A stretch of 64,000 nt of DNA from Endozoicomonas gorgoniicola (GTDB lineage Bacteria > Pseudomonadota > Gammaproteobacteria > Pseudomonadales > Endozoicomonadaceae). A model generated the notes under the pieces. The model had not been told where the DNA came from, made no database searches, and saw only the letters and a list, made by a program, of their open reading frames with translations. Both the position numbers and the translations under genes were made by a program. Location: assembly GCF_025562715.2 (NCBI RefSeq), contig NZ_JAPFCC010000001.1:4702501-4766500 (forward strand), read 5' to 3'. Positions 7,974-16,641 of this stretch are shown piece after piece; position 1 is the first letter of the stretch; each line of letters starts with the position of its first letter.

Positions 7974-8579
7974 TCACTTTTCCAACAAGTAGTCAATCAG
8001 ATCGTAAAACTCATCAAACGATTTGATGCTGCTGAGATTGATAATGTACTTATTATTAACGATAAAACTTGGCACACTGCGCACACTGTTTTCCAGATGC
8101 GACCAGCGATTCATTCGTTCACGAACCACCGGATCGTTCACACCAAAAGTCCATTCGCGCTTGCTCAGACCAGCCTCACCCAGAACCTTGAAAAAGTCAT
8201 CGTCATTTTTCCAGTCACCAATACGCTCTTCCTGCAGCGCTTTAAAAATCGCTTTCTTCACAGGGGTGTATTTCTCAGTACCTTTGGTAATCGCCAGTGC
8301 CTGACTGATTTTGTCGGCGTAGTTACCCATAAAAGCAACATGAGACTGGTTAAAAGCGATTTCCCTGGATTCAAGCCGCTTTTCCAGATCACCCACAACG
8401 CTCTGGTCCCACTGGTAGCAGGCTGGACAATAAACAGAAAAGGTTTCACGAACCTCAGGCTTTTCTGACTTCTGGAAACCGGATAGTACGTTGTAATGTG
8501 TACCTTCTGAGAAAGTGGCCGCCATCACCGACAGAGGCATAGCTAACATCAAGCAAAATGCAGATAATATTTTTTTCAC
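7974..8579 (-). CDS. dsbA: Thiol:disulfide interchange protein DsbA
   Basis: The 201-residue protein has a signal peptide (cleavage near Ala20-Ala21), a thioredoxin fold with active site CPAC at 51-54 (E. coli has CPHC), and the cis-proline loop VPSFIV. DsbA introduces disulfides into exported proteins in the periplasm. The Ala in place of His in the active dipeptide should change its redox potential. It is the first gene of the dsbA-dsbB pair and is divergent from nfo, with a shared upstream region of about 100 bases. Confidence 0.9.
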   Translation of the reverse strand: MKKILSAFCLMLAMPLSVMAATFSEGTHYNVLSGFQKSEKPEVRETFSVYCPACYQWDQSVVGDLEKRLESREIAFNQSHVAFMGNYADKISQALAITKGTEKYTPVKKAIFKALQEERIGDWKNDDDFFKVLGEAGLSKREWTFGVNDPVVRERMNRWSHLENSVRSVPSFIVNNKYIINLSSIKSFDEFYDLIDYLLEK

Positions 8580-8684
8580 TAATATCGCCTTATTATCATG
8601 AGCTGAAAATTGATCGTATTTACGATTTTCTTATGATTACCTCTGTACGTTTTTTGACCCAGATCAACTTATAAAGGATTGTTT

Positions 8685-9527
8685 ATGAAGTATATCGGCG
8701 CCCATGTCAGCGCTTCAGGCGGGGTCGAAAATGCCCCGGTCAACGCCCACAAGCTCGGGGCAACTGCATTTGCTCTCTTCACAAAAAATCAGCGTCAGTG
8801 GAAAGCTAAACCACTGACTGACAAAAACATTGAACTGTTCAAAGAACGGTGCGAGGAATATGGTTACAAGCCTGAGCAGATCCTTCCACACGATAGTTAT
8901 CTTATAAACCTTGGTCATCCTGAACAAGAAGGTTTGCAAAAATCCAGAGAAGCGTTCGTTGATGAAATGCAGCGATGTATGCAGCTGGGGCTGGATAGAC
9001 TGAATTTTCACCCGGGCAGCCATTTACGAAAAATTGAGATTCCAGCCTGTCTGAGCCGTATCGCTGAGTCCATTAACCTGGCACTGGATCAGACAGAAGG
9101 TGTCATAGCTGTTATCGAAAATACCGCAGGACAGGGCAGCAACCTTGGCTGGCGTTTTGAAGAGCTGGCAGAGATTATTGACCAGGTGGAAGACAAAAGC
9201 CGTATAGGGGTTTGCCTCGATACCTGTCACACTTTTTCCGCAGGTTATGACCTGAGAACACCTGACGCCTGTGAAGCCACTTTTGCTGAATTTGAGAAAA
9301 CAGTGGGCTTCCAGTATCTGAAAGGGATGCACCTGAACGATTCTAAAACCGAACTGAACTCCCGCAAAGACCGTCACCACAGCCTGGGGCAGGGTGAAAT
9401 CGGCTGGGATGTGTTCCGGTATATTATGCAGGATGCTCGCTTTGACCGTGTCCCCATGGTTCTGGAAACCATTGATGACACCATCTGGGCAGATGAGATT
9501 GAAACATTGAAGATGATGGCTGTGTAA
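8685..9527 (+). CDS. nfo: Endonuclease IV (AP endonuclease)
   Basis: The protein starts MKYIGAHVSASGG, the conserved N-terminus of endonuclease IV, and at 280 residues matches the family. Metal-binding segments NFHPGS, VIENTAG, CLDTCH and HLNDSK carry the His/Glu/Asp ligands of the trinuclear zinc site. It cuts 5' of abasic sites in base-excision repair. I chose the ATG at 8685, not the in-frame TTG at 8679, because AAAGGA (8673-8678) is then correctly spaced by 6 bases and the protein begins at the family's usual start. Confidence 0.95.
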   Translation: MKYIGAHVSASGGVENAPVNAHKLGATAFALFTKNQRQWKAKPLTDKNIELFKERCEEYGYKPEQILPHDSYLINLGHPEQEGLQKSREAFVDEMQRCMQLGLDRLNFHPGSHLRKIEIPACLSRIAESINLALDQTEGVIAVIENTAGQGSNLGWRFEELAEIIDQVEDKSRIGVCLDTCHTFSAGYDLRTPDACEATFAEFEKTVGFQYLKGMHLNDSKTELNSRKDRHHSLGQGEIGWDVFRYIMQDARFDRVPMVLETIDDTIWADEIETLKMMAV

Positions 9528-9529
9528 CC

Positions 9530-9558
9530 GGCTGTTGGCTGTTCATGAGCCAACAGCC
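9530..9558. terminator. Strong inverted repeat between convergent genes
   Basis: GGCTGTTGGCT (9530-9540) and AGCCAACAGCC (9548-9558) form a perfect 11-bp stem with a 7-base loop. It sits just after the nfo stop and before the end of the opposing DUF5718 gene, so it could end transcription from both sides, although there is no T-tract directly behind it. Confidence 0.5.
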
Positions 9559-9565
9559 AACAGCT

Positions 9566-9592
9566 AAAAGCGAAAAGCGAAAAGCGAAAAGC
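9566..9592 (+). repeat. Heptameric tandem repeat AAAAGCG
   Basis: AAAAGCG is repeated three times and followed by a fourth partial unit (AAAAGC) directly behind the inverted repeat. It is a small simple-sequence tract likely to vary in copy number; no coding role is visible. Confidence 0.8.
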
Positions 9593-9600
9593 TTTATAAC

Positions 9601-10425
9601 TCAGACAACGCCCTGAATCAGGCTGGAAATACCTTGTTCAGCAAATACCTGATTCTGAGCCATTTCAGTGATCTGTTCCTGAGAATATTGTTCACCGTCG
9701 TATACCACCACAATGCTGGTGTCGCCCGATTGCAGGAAGTTGGTTTCGCCGTATTCGGTGTAACGGGTCGCACCAATACTGATCAGCGCCTGATGTGGAT
9801 AACCCGCATCAGCCAGGTAACCAGAAATATCTTCTGCCGGACCGACATCTTTCTGGTTATTCATGCGATCAATAATCCAGTTAAGCAGCTTTTCATGAAA
9901 GTAGCTGTAACCGACCACCGGGCTGTCTTCACCATAACGGGCAACGCGGTTACCACGCTTATGAAAACTGGCAATACGGAAACGATCCAGAACGCCACCC
10001 TGCGCCAGATGATCCAGCTCAATCATGGTGCCGGAAACCCCTTTGGTCTGCTGTCCCCAGTTTTTCTTTTCACTGATTTTTTTAGCATTGGGTTTGCGAA
10101 TAGAACAGTCGTTATAGGCTGCAAACTTAACTGGTGTCAGTGCTGTTACTTTGCCTTTGTCGTAGTGGATATCGCACAGCAGGGCTACTTCAGGCTCAAT
10201 CTGCAGGTTGTCTGCGTCATTAGGCGGAACAATTGTACTATTACACAGAGGGTAAGTGGCCAGGAAGCCAGCTTCTTCAGACGGTACATAAAACGGGAAA
10301 ATGGCTTTAGGGGCAATCGCTTCGTCTGTTTTTACAGCCACAAAATCTGCTGCTTCACCTGCCTGCTCCAGATGTCCGGCAAAGTTACCGGCAACGCCCA
10401 GTCCGATTACATGTTTGAACGGCAT
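9601..10425 (-). CDS. DUF5718 family protein
   Basis: The 274-residue soluble protein (MPFKHVIGLGVAGNFAGHLEQAGEA) is of a type I associate with DUF5718, a family of unknown function found in proteobacteria. No signal peptide or membrane segment is visible. The C-terminal part has ALISIGATRYTEYG and QSGDTSIVVVYDG, which resemble beta-rich fumarylacetoacetate-hydrolase-like folds, but I would not assign an activity. The start is taken at the ATG (10425) rather than the TTG two codons upstream; neither has a strong ribosome site. It converges on nfo. Confidence 0.6.
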   Translation of the reverse strand: MPFKHVIGLGVAGNFAGHLEQAGEAADFVAVKTDEAIAPKAIFPFYVPSEEAGFLATYPLCNSTIVPPNDADNLQIEPEVALLCDIHYDKGKVTALTPVKFAAYNDCSIRKPNAKKISEKKNWGQQTKGVSGTMIELDHLAQGGVLDRFRIASFHKRGNRVARYGEDSPVVGYSYFHEKLLNWIIDRMNNQKDVGPAEDISGYLADAGYPHQALISIGATRYTEYGETNFLQSGDTSIVVVYDGEQYSQEQITEMAQNQVFAEQGISSLIQGVV

Positions 10426-10766
10426 AATCAATCACTTTTGATCTTAAATAGTTGGAAACGAAAGTTTACAGATACAGTGAGAACAGTTCGAGTATTGGGA
10501 ATGGTGAATGAGGCTGGCACTGGGATTCCCCTGGTGTTCGATATCATTGGCGCTTACGGGTTTCAGCGAATACCAATGCCAAGGTCTCGTCAGCTTCCAT
10601 GGTCGGTCTACCGGTTGAACGTTGGTGATATTGGCCGCAAGGTGGCTTCAACAGGCTGCTTATGGCTAGGCAACAGTGAAGTCGTTGCCAAGAGATCTGG
10701 CAAAGTATCTTCTTGGCAATCAACACTGGGAGTTTCTGGGGTTGTGCGAAAAAAAATAGAACGCTC

Positions 10767-12161
10767 TCAGAACTGCTTCAAAATACCCTGTACCGTGTCG
10801 TTGGCATCACCAAACAACATACTGGAGTTTTCCCTGAAGAACAGCGGGTTCTGCACGCCGGCATAGCCCGTCGCCATAGAGCGTTTGAAGACAACAACCT
10901 GACCCGCTTCCCACACGCGCAAGACTGGCATTCCGGCAATAGGGCTGCCCGGATCTTCCTCGGCAGCCGGGTTAACGGTGTCGTTTGCACCTATTACCAG
11001 TACCACATCGGTATCGGCGAAATCGTCGTTGAGTTCATCCATCTCTTCCACGATGTCATACGGTACTTTCGCTTCAGCCAGCAGCACATTCATGTGGCCT
11101 GGCAGACGTCCCGCCACCGGGTGAATACCAAAACGAACCTTAACGTTCTGTCCGCGCAATTTAGTGACCAGCTCACGCAAAGGGTGTTGCGCCTGAGCCA
11201 CCGCCATGCCGTAGCCGGGCGTGATGATGACGCTGGATGCGTTTTTCAGCATTTCAGCTACGTCTTCCACATTCACTTCAGTATGCTCTCCCTGCTCACC
11301 GCCTTCCGCAATAGCACCCTCTTCAGCGCCGAAACCACCCAGAATCACAGAGACAAATGAGCGGTTCATGGCAGCACACATCAGGTAAGACAGAATCGCA
11401 CCGGAAGAACCGACCATGGCACCGGTAATAATCAGCAGGTTATTACCCAGCATGAAACCGGTGGCTGCAGCAGCAATACCAGAATAAGCATTCAGCATGG
11501 ATACCACCACAGGCATGTCGGCACCACCAATACCCATCACCAGCGTGATACCAAAGGCAAAGGCAAAGCCGGTCATCAGCAACAGCGCCAGCAGACTGTT
11601 CTGTTGCACATACACCACTGCCATCAGTACCGCAAAGCCAATAATGGCAAGATTGCTCCAGTGACCGCCGGGCAAAGAGGCAGGACGGCTGGAAATTCGG
11701 CCATGCAGCTTCAGACAGGCCACCACGGAACCACTGAAGGTAATAGCACCGATAATGACACCGAATGCAACCTGAATGTCGTGTATCAGCGCTTCAGAAG
11801 AAGACAGAAGACTTTCAACCACAGGAACATTCATTCCTTCGATGGCACTGGAAAAACCAATCAGTACCGCAGCCAGACCACCAAACCCGTTCAGAATGGC
11901 AACCAGCTGAGGCATCTCGGTCATTTCCACTTTTTTCGCCAGGTACAAACCAACACCTGCGCCAGCAATCATCAGCACAGTCACCAGGGTGATACCCGTG
12001 ACATGAGCATGAGCCAGGGTAGCCAGAACGGCTACGGCCATCCCCACCATGCCATAGAGACTGCCACTTCTTGCGCTTTCCTGACGGCTGAGACCCGCAA
12101 GACTCATAACGAACAGCAGGGCCGCTACCAGATAAGCGGATACAAGTAATCCTTCGGACAT
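10767..12161 (-). CDS. pntB: NAD(P) transhydrogenase subunit beta
   Basis: The 464-residue inner-membrane protein carries about nine membrane segments (domain II) followed by the NADP(H)-binding domain III with ITPGYGMAVAQAQH, RFGIHPVAGRLPGHMNVLLAEA and VLVIGANDTVNPAA. It couples hydride transfer from NADH to NADP+ to proton entry. The ATG at 12161 is chosen over a GTG two codons upstream because AAGGAG then lies nine bases away; the GTG would be only three bases from it. It starts 16 bases after the end of pntA, forming the usual pntA-pntB operon. Confidence 0.96.
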   Translation of the reverse strand: MSEGLLVSAYLVAALLFVMSLAGLSRQESARSGSLYGMVGMAVAVLATLAHAHVTGITLVTVLMIAGAGVGLYLAKKVEMTEMPQLVAILNGFGGLAAVLIGFSSAIEGMNVPVVESLLSSSEALIHDIQVAFGVIIGAITFSGSVVACLKLHGRISSRPASLPGGHWSNLAIIGFAVLMAVVYVQQNSLLALLLMTGFAFAFGITLVMGIGGADMPVVVSMLNAYSGIAAAATGFMLGNNLLIITGAMVGSSGAILSYLMCAAMNRSFVSVILGGFGAEEGAIAEGGEQGEHTEVNVEDVAEMLKNASSVIITPGYGMAVAQAQHPLRELVTKLRGQNVKVRFGIHPVAGRLPGHMNVLLAEAKVPYDIVEEMDELNDDFADTDVVLVIGANDTVNPAAEEDPGSPIAGMPVLRVWEAGQVVVFKRSMATGYAGVQNPLFFRENSSMLFGDANDTVQGILKQF

Positions 12162-12177
12162 TTCCACTAACTCCTTA

Positions 12178-13710
12178 CTAGTCCCTGATGAACATTTTCA
12201 GCATACGCTGGGTAACGGCAAAACCGCCGACGATATTGATCATAGCGACCACCAGCGCAATACCCGACAGTGCCAGTACAACCGGACTGTCACTACCCAT
12301 CTGCACCAATGCTCCTACAACAACGATGCCACTGATGGCATTAGTCACACTCATCAATGGTGTGTGCAGTGCTGCAGTCACATTCCAGATTACGTAATAG
12401 CCGACAATCGACGACAACACAAAGACCGTAACATTCTCAAGGAAATGGTGTGGAGCCGAATTCGCAACCCACGCAAACAAAGCGACACCAATCGCCAGTA
12501 ACGCAGGTTTGAGCCATGGACGGGAGGCTTTTTCTTCTTTGGCTTCCGGTGTTTTAGCCGGTTCTGGTTTAACAGCGGGTGCAGCACTGACTTTCACTGG
12601 CGGAGGTGGCCAGGTGATGTTGCCTTCCTTGATGACCGTCAGACCACGAATCACCTCATCATCGAAATCAATCACAAGGTTGCCGTCTTTTTCCGGAGTC
12701 ATCAGCTTCAGCATGTTGACGAGGTTGGTGCCATACAGCTGAGAAGACTGTGTTGGCAAACGGCTTGGCATGTCGGTAAAGCCGATCACCGTCACACCGT
12801 GTTTTACCACTGCCTGGTCTTTTTCTGTGCATTCGCAGTTGCCGCCGGTTTGCGCTGCCAGATCGACAACCACACTGCCGGGCTTCATGGCTTTAACCAT
12901 GTCTTCAGTGATCAGCTTTGGTGCCGGGCGACCGGGAATCAGGGCAGTGGTGATGATGATATCGACGTCTTTGGCCTGCTCCATAAACAGTGCCATTTCT
13001 GCATCAATAAATGCCTGGCTCATTTCCTTTGCATAACCGTCGGAGGAATCCTGCTCCTCTTCATAGTCAAGCTCAAGGAATTCCGCCCCCATGCTTTCCA
13101 CCTGCTCCTTCACTTCAGGACGGGTATCAAACGCACGAACAATAGCGCCCATACTGCCAGCAGCCCCAAGAGCCGCAAGGCCAGCAACACCGGCACCAAT
13201 GACCAGAACTTTCGCCGGTGGAATTTTACCAGCCGCCGTAATCTGGCCATTAAAGAAGCGGCCAAAATGATGAGAAGCTTCCACCACAGCGCGATAGCCA
13301 CCAATGTTAGCCATGGAGCTGAGCGCATCAAGAGACTGGGAACGTGACAGGCGGGGTACGCTGTCCAGAGCCAGCACATTGATGTTGCGCTGGCTGAGCT
13401 GTTTCATCAGCTCTTCGTTCTGGCCGGGCCAGATAAAGCTGGCGAGGGTAGCACCCTCTTTCAGCAGGGCCATTTCATCGCTCGTTGGTGCATTCACCTT
13501 CATAACGATATCGGAAGCCCAGACCGAGCTGCGCTCTGCGATTTCAGCGCCGGCTTCTGTATAAGCCGTATCGTCAAAACTGGCTTTACTGCCAGCTCCG
13601 CTTTCAATAACGATGTCGTAACCGAGCTTGATTAACTTCTTGACGGTGTCGGGAGTCGCCGCCACCCGGTTTTCATTATCCTGAATCTCTTCAGGGATCC
13701 CTATTCGCAT
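12178..13710 (-). CDS. pntA: NAD(P) transhydrogenase subunit alpha
   Basis: About 510 residues. The N-terminal NAD(H)-binding domain I shows MRIGIPEEIQDNENRVAATPDTV and a Rossmann VLVIGAGVAGLAALGAA with acidic partner AFDTRPEV. A Pro/Ala/Lys linker (about 385-410) leads to four C-terminal membrane segments. Together with PntB it makes the proton-pumping transhydrogenase that supplies NADPH. This is the single-chain enterobacterial-type alpha subunit, not the split alpha1/alpha2 type. The ATG at 13710 follows AGGTGA with good spacing; a GTG three codons upstream is the alternative. Confidence 0.96.
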   Translation of the reverse strand: MRIGIPEEIQDNENRVAATPDTVKKLIKLGYDIVIESGAGSKASFDDTAYTEAGAEIAERSSVWASDIVMKVNAPTSDEMALLKEGATLASFIWPGQNEELMKQLSQRNINVLALDSVPRLSRSQSLDALSSMANIGGYRAVVEASHHFGRFFNGQITAAGKIPPAKVLVIGAGVAGLAALGAAGSMGAIVRAFDTRPEVKEQVESMGAEFLELDYEEEQDSSDGYAKEMSQAFIDAEMALFMEQAKDVDIIITTALIPGRPAPKLITEDMVKAMKPGSVVVDLAAQTGGNCECTEKDQAVVKHGVTVIGFTDMPSRLPTQSSQLYGTNLVNMLKLMTPEKDGNLVIDFDDEVIRGLTVIKEGNITWPPPPVKVSAAPAVKPEPAKTPEAKEEKASRPWLKPALLAIGVALFAWVANSAPHHFLENVTVFVLSSIVGYYVIWNVTAALHTPLMSVTNAISGIVVVGALVQMGSDSPVVLALSGIALVVAMINIVGGFAVTQRMLKMFIRD

Positions 13711-14019
13711 ATCGTTCACCTGGTTATTATCAAAGACATGATCAGGGAGTGTGATCGAATGACTAATGTCGTTTATACCGCAACTGAAAAGCAGTCGTCA
13801 GCCAGCATGGCAGCTCAACCAACATAACAGCTTTTAGTATGCACCTGCCGTAACAACCATGGCTTTTTTTATTAGTCGTATTCACTCCATGAATCACGGC
13901 CAGACAACTTAGACAAACGTCTAAGATCTCTACTAGATCGCACATACTATGTGATTTTTGGGGAAAGTGGTAATTAACTATGACAGAGAGGGTAAGCACT
14001 TAAAGAAATGATCATTTTC
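13711..14019. other. Upstream region of pntAB and left edge of the island
   Basis: About 310 bases without a gene. It should contain the pntAB promoter on the minus strand, though I cannot place it with confidence. Besides the 7-bp palindrome listed separately it contains GATCT-N5-AGATC (13925-13939). The right end abuts the first ISL3 copy. Because that copy has no target duplication, this is the likely left boundary of the rearranged accessory region. Confidence 0.4.
13908..13925. promoter_or_regulatory. Palindrome CTTAGAC-N4-GTCTAAG, possible operator
   Basis: A perfect 7-bp inverted repeat with a 4-base spacer lies about 200 bases upstream of pntA and is followed at once by a second palindrome (GATCT-N5-AGATC). 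Two adjacent dyads without T-tracts look more like protein-binding sites than terminators. The cognate regulator is not apparent. Confidence 0.3.
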
Positions 14020-15069
14020 GGGGCTTTTACAGGTTGGCTGATGGAAAATGAGGGGTTGCAACAGAAATAGCCTTTCAGGAAAGATTGATTTGAACGGATC
14101 AAAATTTCTGAAGGATCAGACATGTGTACAACACCCTCACTACGTCCTATGTTCGCATTTCCCGGCTGGGTAATCGAGCAGATTGATATTGATTGGGAAG
14201 TCAAACAAGCTTTTGTCTATCTCCGCAGGGATGGCCGAATTCAGCACGAGAAATGCAGTCAATGTGAAACCCCTATGGGACAAATGAAGACAAAAGATCG
14301 GTGTGTCCAGGATTTACCACTGGGAGTTCTACAGGTAAATCTTCTCTTCACAGCTTTTCAGGGCCGCTGCTCACACTGCAACAATATTGAAACCGTTACT
14401 ATTCCTGGTTTAACTCCCAAGGCTCAGGCAACCGATCGCCTTAAACGACACGTCAGCCATTTATGTCGCTATATGCCCTGCGACAAGGTGCCTGAATTCA
14501 TTACTATATCCGGTGGTACTGCCCGTCGTTGGGATAAAGAGATGCTGCTGAGAATGCTTCCAGCTCCAAAGCGTGACGGTATTCGCGCTCTGCTCATTGA
14601 CGAAAAATCCATTGGCAAAGGCCATCAGTATCTTACCGTTGTTCTTAACGCCGACTCAGGAGAAACCCTCTTCCTTGGTGAGAACCTGACTCCAAAGCAA
14701 GAAAGCAGTCTGAAAGAGCTCTTGAGCATGAACGAGGATCTCAATCAGGCTTACATCCTGAAAGACATGCTCAAACAGCTATGGACGTACACGTACAAAG
14801 CGTGTGCCAGCAAGTTTCTGGATAGATGGATAGAGTTAGCAAAAGAAACCGGAATTGCAGAACTTAAGAGGTTTGCTAAGGGCTTGGACAGGGCAAGAGA
14901 GGGCTTGCTGTCGTACTGCCATCATCGTATAACAGCGCGAAGATTGAAGCTTTCAATGGAGTCATCAAACGCATTATCTACAAAGCTTGTGGCTACAATG
15001 ATCTTGATTACCTCTATCTTAAAATCAGGCACGAGGCTGTAAAATGATCAGCCAACCTGTAAAAGAGCC
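14020..15069 (+). mobile_element. ISL3-family element, copy 1, internally deleted
   Basis: The element starts GGGGCTTTTACAGGTTGG and ends with the complement of GGCTCTTTTACAGGTTGG, the same terminal inverted repeats as the two full 1327-bp copies at 32.6 and 34.2 kb. It is 1050 bp long, exactly 1327 minus a 276-bp internal deletion minus one base. Unlike the other copies it has no 8-bp target duplication (left neighbour TCATTTTC, right ACAAAACA). One flank has therefore been replaced, probably by recombination or deletion. Confidence 0.9.
14122..15042 (+). pseudogene. ISL3-family transposase, deleted and frameshifted
   Basis: Compared with the 400-residue intact copies, this gene lacks 276 bp (92 codons) between the LFLGE and ENLTP segments. 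The junction near 14676-14681 has a TGA microhomology. Removed residues include the part with the second catalytic aspartate region (IECVGIDRGGSY). A single missing C near 14933 then shifts the frame, turning the conserved ITSAKIEAFNGVIK into an unrelated tail. It cannot encode active transposase, but its terminal repeats could still be acted on by the intact copies. The N-terminal zinc-finger-like CSQCETPMG/CSHCNN region is intact. Confidence 0.92.
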
Positions 15070-15193
15070 ACAAAACATTGTCAAACTGGAGCTTCACTCA
15101 GGCAATGAAGACGGTTTTTTATTTAAGCAGTCGTTCGCTAGGGGAGAGCTTTTGTGAAAACAGATCATCATGGTAAACAGCAGGAGTACTTTG

Positions 15194-15904
15194 TTGAGCG
15201 AACTCTATAACGTCTATTGCGACGAATCTTGTCACCTCGAAAACGACAGGCAGCCTTTTATGGTGCTGGGTGCTATCTGGTGCCCAGTCAGCAAGCGCAG
15301 GGAAGTAGCTCGCAGACTGAGGGAAATTCGACAGAAACATGGTCTCTCGCCTCAGATGGAAATTAAATGGACCAGTGTTTCACCAGCAAAACTACCTTTT
15401 TATCTCGATATTCTGGACTATTTCTTTGATGACGATGACTTGCACTTTCGAGGAGTTATTGCTGATAAAAGCGCATTAAATCATGCCCGGTTCGGGCAGG
15501 ATCACGATACATGGTATTACAAAATGTATTTCACCATGCTCAAGGCTATCTTTGATCCTCAGGCTCATTACCGTATTTACCTGGATATCAAGGATACCCA
15601 GGGTGGCAATAAGGTTCGTAAATTGCATGATGCTCTTTGCAATAACCTCTATGACTTCTCCCAGCATGTAGTCCAGAGAGTTCAGCTGGTTGAGTCAAAG
15701 CACGTTGATCATATGCAACTGGCAGATTTATTGATTGGAGCTGTGATGTATGCAAACAGGGGAGAGTTCAATAGCACAGCCAAAAGGCAGATGGTCGAGC
15801 GAATGCGGCAACGCTCCAGATACAGCCTGACCCGGTCAACACTGCTGAAAGAGAATAAATGCAATTTGCTGAAGTGGACACCTGTGGGGGGAGCTAATGC
15901 CTGA
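15194..15904 (+). CDS. DUF3800 domain protein
   Basis: The protein opens with YNVYCDESCH, the YxDES signature of DUF3800, and near its end has a VESKHVDHMQLADLLIGA segment with the conserved D..Q..D pattern. DUF3800 is an RNase H-like fold family of unknown activity, common on mobile elements and in defence contexts. I favour the TTG at 15194 because AGGAG lies 7 bases upstream and the family normally starts just before YxDES. An in-frame ATG at 15170 without a ribosome site would add eight residues. The next gene overlaps it by eight bases, so the two are surely co-expressed. Confidence 0.8.
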   Translation: MSELYNVYCDESCHLENDRQPFMVLGAIWCPVSKRREVARRLREIRQKHGLSPQMEIKWTSVSPAKLPFYLDILDYFFDDDDLHFRGVIADKSALNHARFGQDHDTWYYKMYFTMLKAIFDPQAHYRIYLDIKDTQGGNKVRKLHDALCNNLYDFSQHVVQRVQLVESKHVDHMQLADLLIGAVMYANRGEFNSTAKRQMVERMRQRSRYSLTRSTLLKENKCNLLKWTPVGGANA

Positions 15905-16409
15905 CAATTCAGAACCAGACTGGTTGCCTCCTCTTATTAGACTCGAAGACTATAGCGGTTCATGGGATGACTTTTTCAGTGCTGTTTATCAGATATTTAT
16001 GGAAGATTTTGTCCAGCGGAAACCCATTTTTGAAGGTCGTACGCTTGGGTTAAAACGGCATCCTGAAGTCCATGGCAAGGAAGCCACTTTTTGGCACATG
16101 ATCTCTGAAGGCAGCGTGGAGGAAGAGCGAACTCCAGATCTTCGCCGGATGGAAAGGATTCGCTGGCCAGCGCCTGTCATTGAGCATTCTGATGATGGTG
16201 TCATTAAGGTTTGGCGAAATCAGCGCAGAAGGAATGAAACAAGAGTTTTGCTTTGGCTGGAAGAGCTTGACTATCTGGTCGTCCTGGCAGATCGGGGCAG
16301 TTACATCTTGCCTTGGACAGCATATTGCATCGATAGAGAGCACAAAAGGAGAAAACTCCAAAAAGAGTACCAGAAATACTGGCAGGATCAGGGAATTCAG
16401 AAGGTCTAA
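15897..16409 (+). CDS. Small protein, possible BECR/RelE-like nuclease, partner of DUF3800
   Basis: A 170-residue soluble protein with no family I can name. The C-terminal third (RVLLWLEELDYLVVLADRGSYILPWTAYCI followed by a basic KRRKLQKEYQKYW helix) has the strand pattern and the late TAY motif seen in the Barnase-EndoU-ColicinE5/RelE superfamily of RNases. That is an inference from pattern, not a domain hit. It overlaps the DUF3800 gene by eight bases (ATG within the end of that gene), and both are closed by one terminator. The pair therefore forms a two-gene module, possibly a defence or toxin-antitoxin-like unit. Confidence 0.55.
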   Translation: MPDNSEPDWLPPLIRLEDYSGSWDDFFSAVYQIFMEDFVQRKPIFEGRTLGLKRHPEVHGKEATFWHMISEGSVEEERTPDLRRMERIRWPAPVIEHSDDGVIKVWRNQRRRNETRVLLWLEELDYLVVLADRGSYILPWTAYCIDREHKRRKLQKEYQKYWQDQGIQKV

Positions 16410-16417
16410 AAAGACTA

Positions 16418-16454
16418 AAGGCGCCGCAATTGATTATTGTGACGCCTTCTTTAC
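16418..16454 (+). terminator. Terminator of the DUF3800 module
   Basis: AAGGCG (16418-16423) pairs with CGCCTT (16443-16448), with an inner CAAT/ATTG stem, followed by a short T-rich run. It begins nine bases after the stop codon of the 170-residue gene. Confidence 0.6.
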
Positions 16455-16641
16455 TCCTTCCACAGCATGGTGGATGAGCTAACTGAACAATAGTAATTCA
16501 TATCGGGTTAGTCAAGCAAAGCTTGAGGTTTGTCAGGCTGGATAACCGAACTGACAGTAGGTCTTACTACTCACCTCCCGAAGTTTATCGGTTGATGGCA
16601 GGGCAGTTAACGAGGGTGCATATTCCAGTCAAAATGAATAC

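Noticed and set aside
9634..10866. 410-codon plus-strand frame opposite the DUF5718 gene and intergenic DNA
   Set aside because: Its composition reads as the complement of the real gene, it has no plausible domains, and it runs into pntB antisense.
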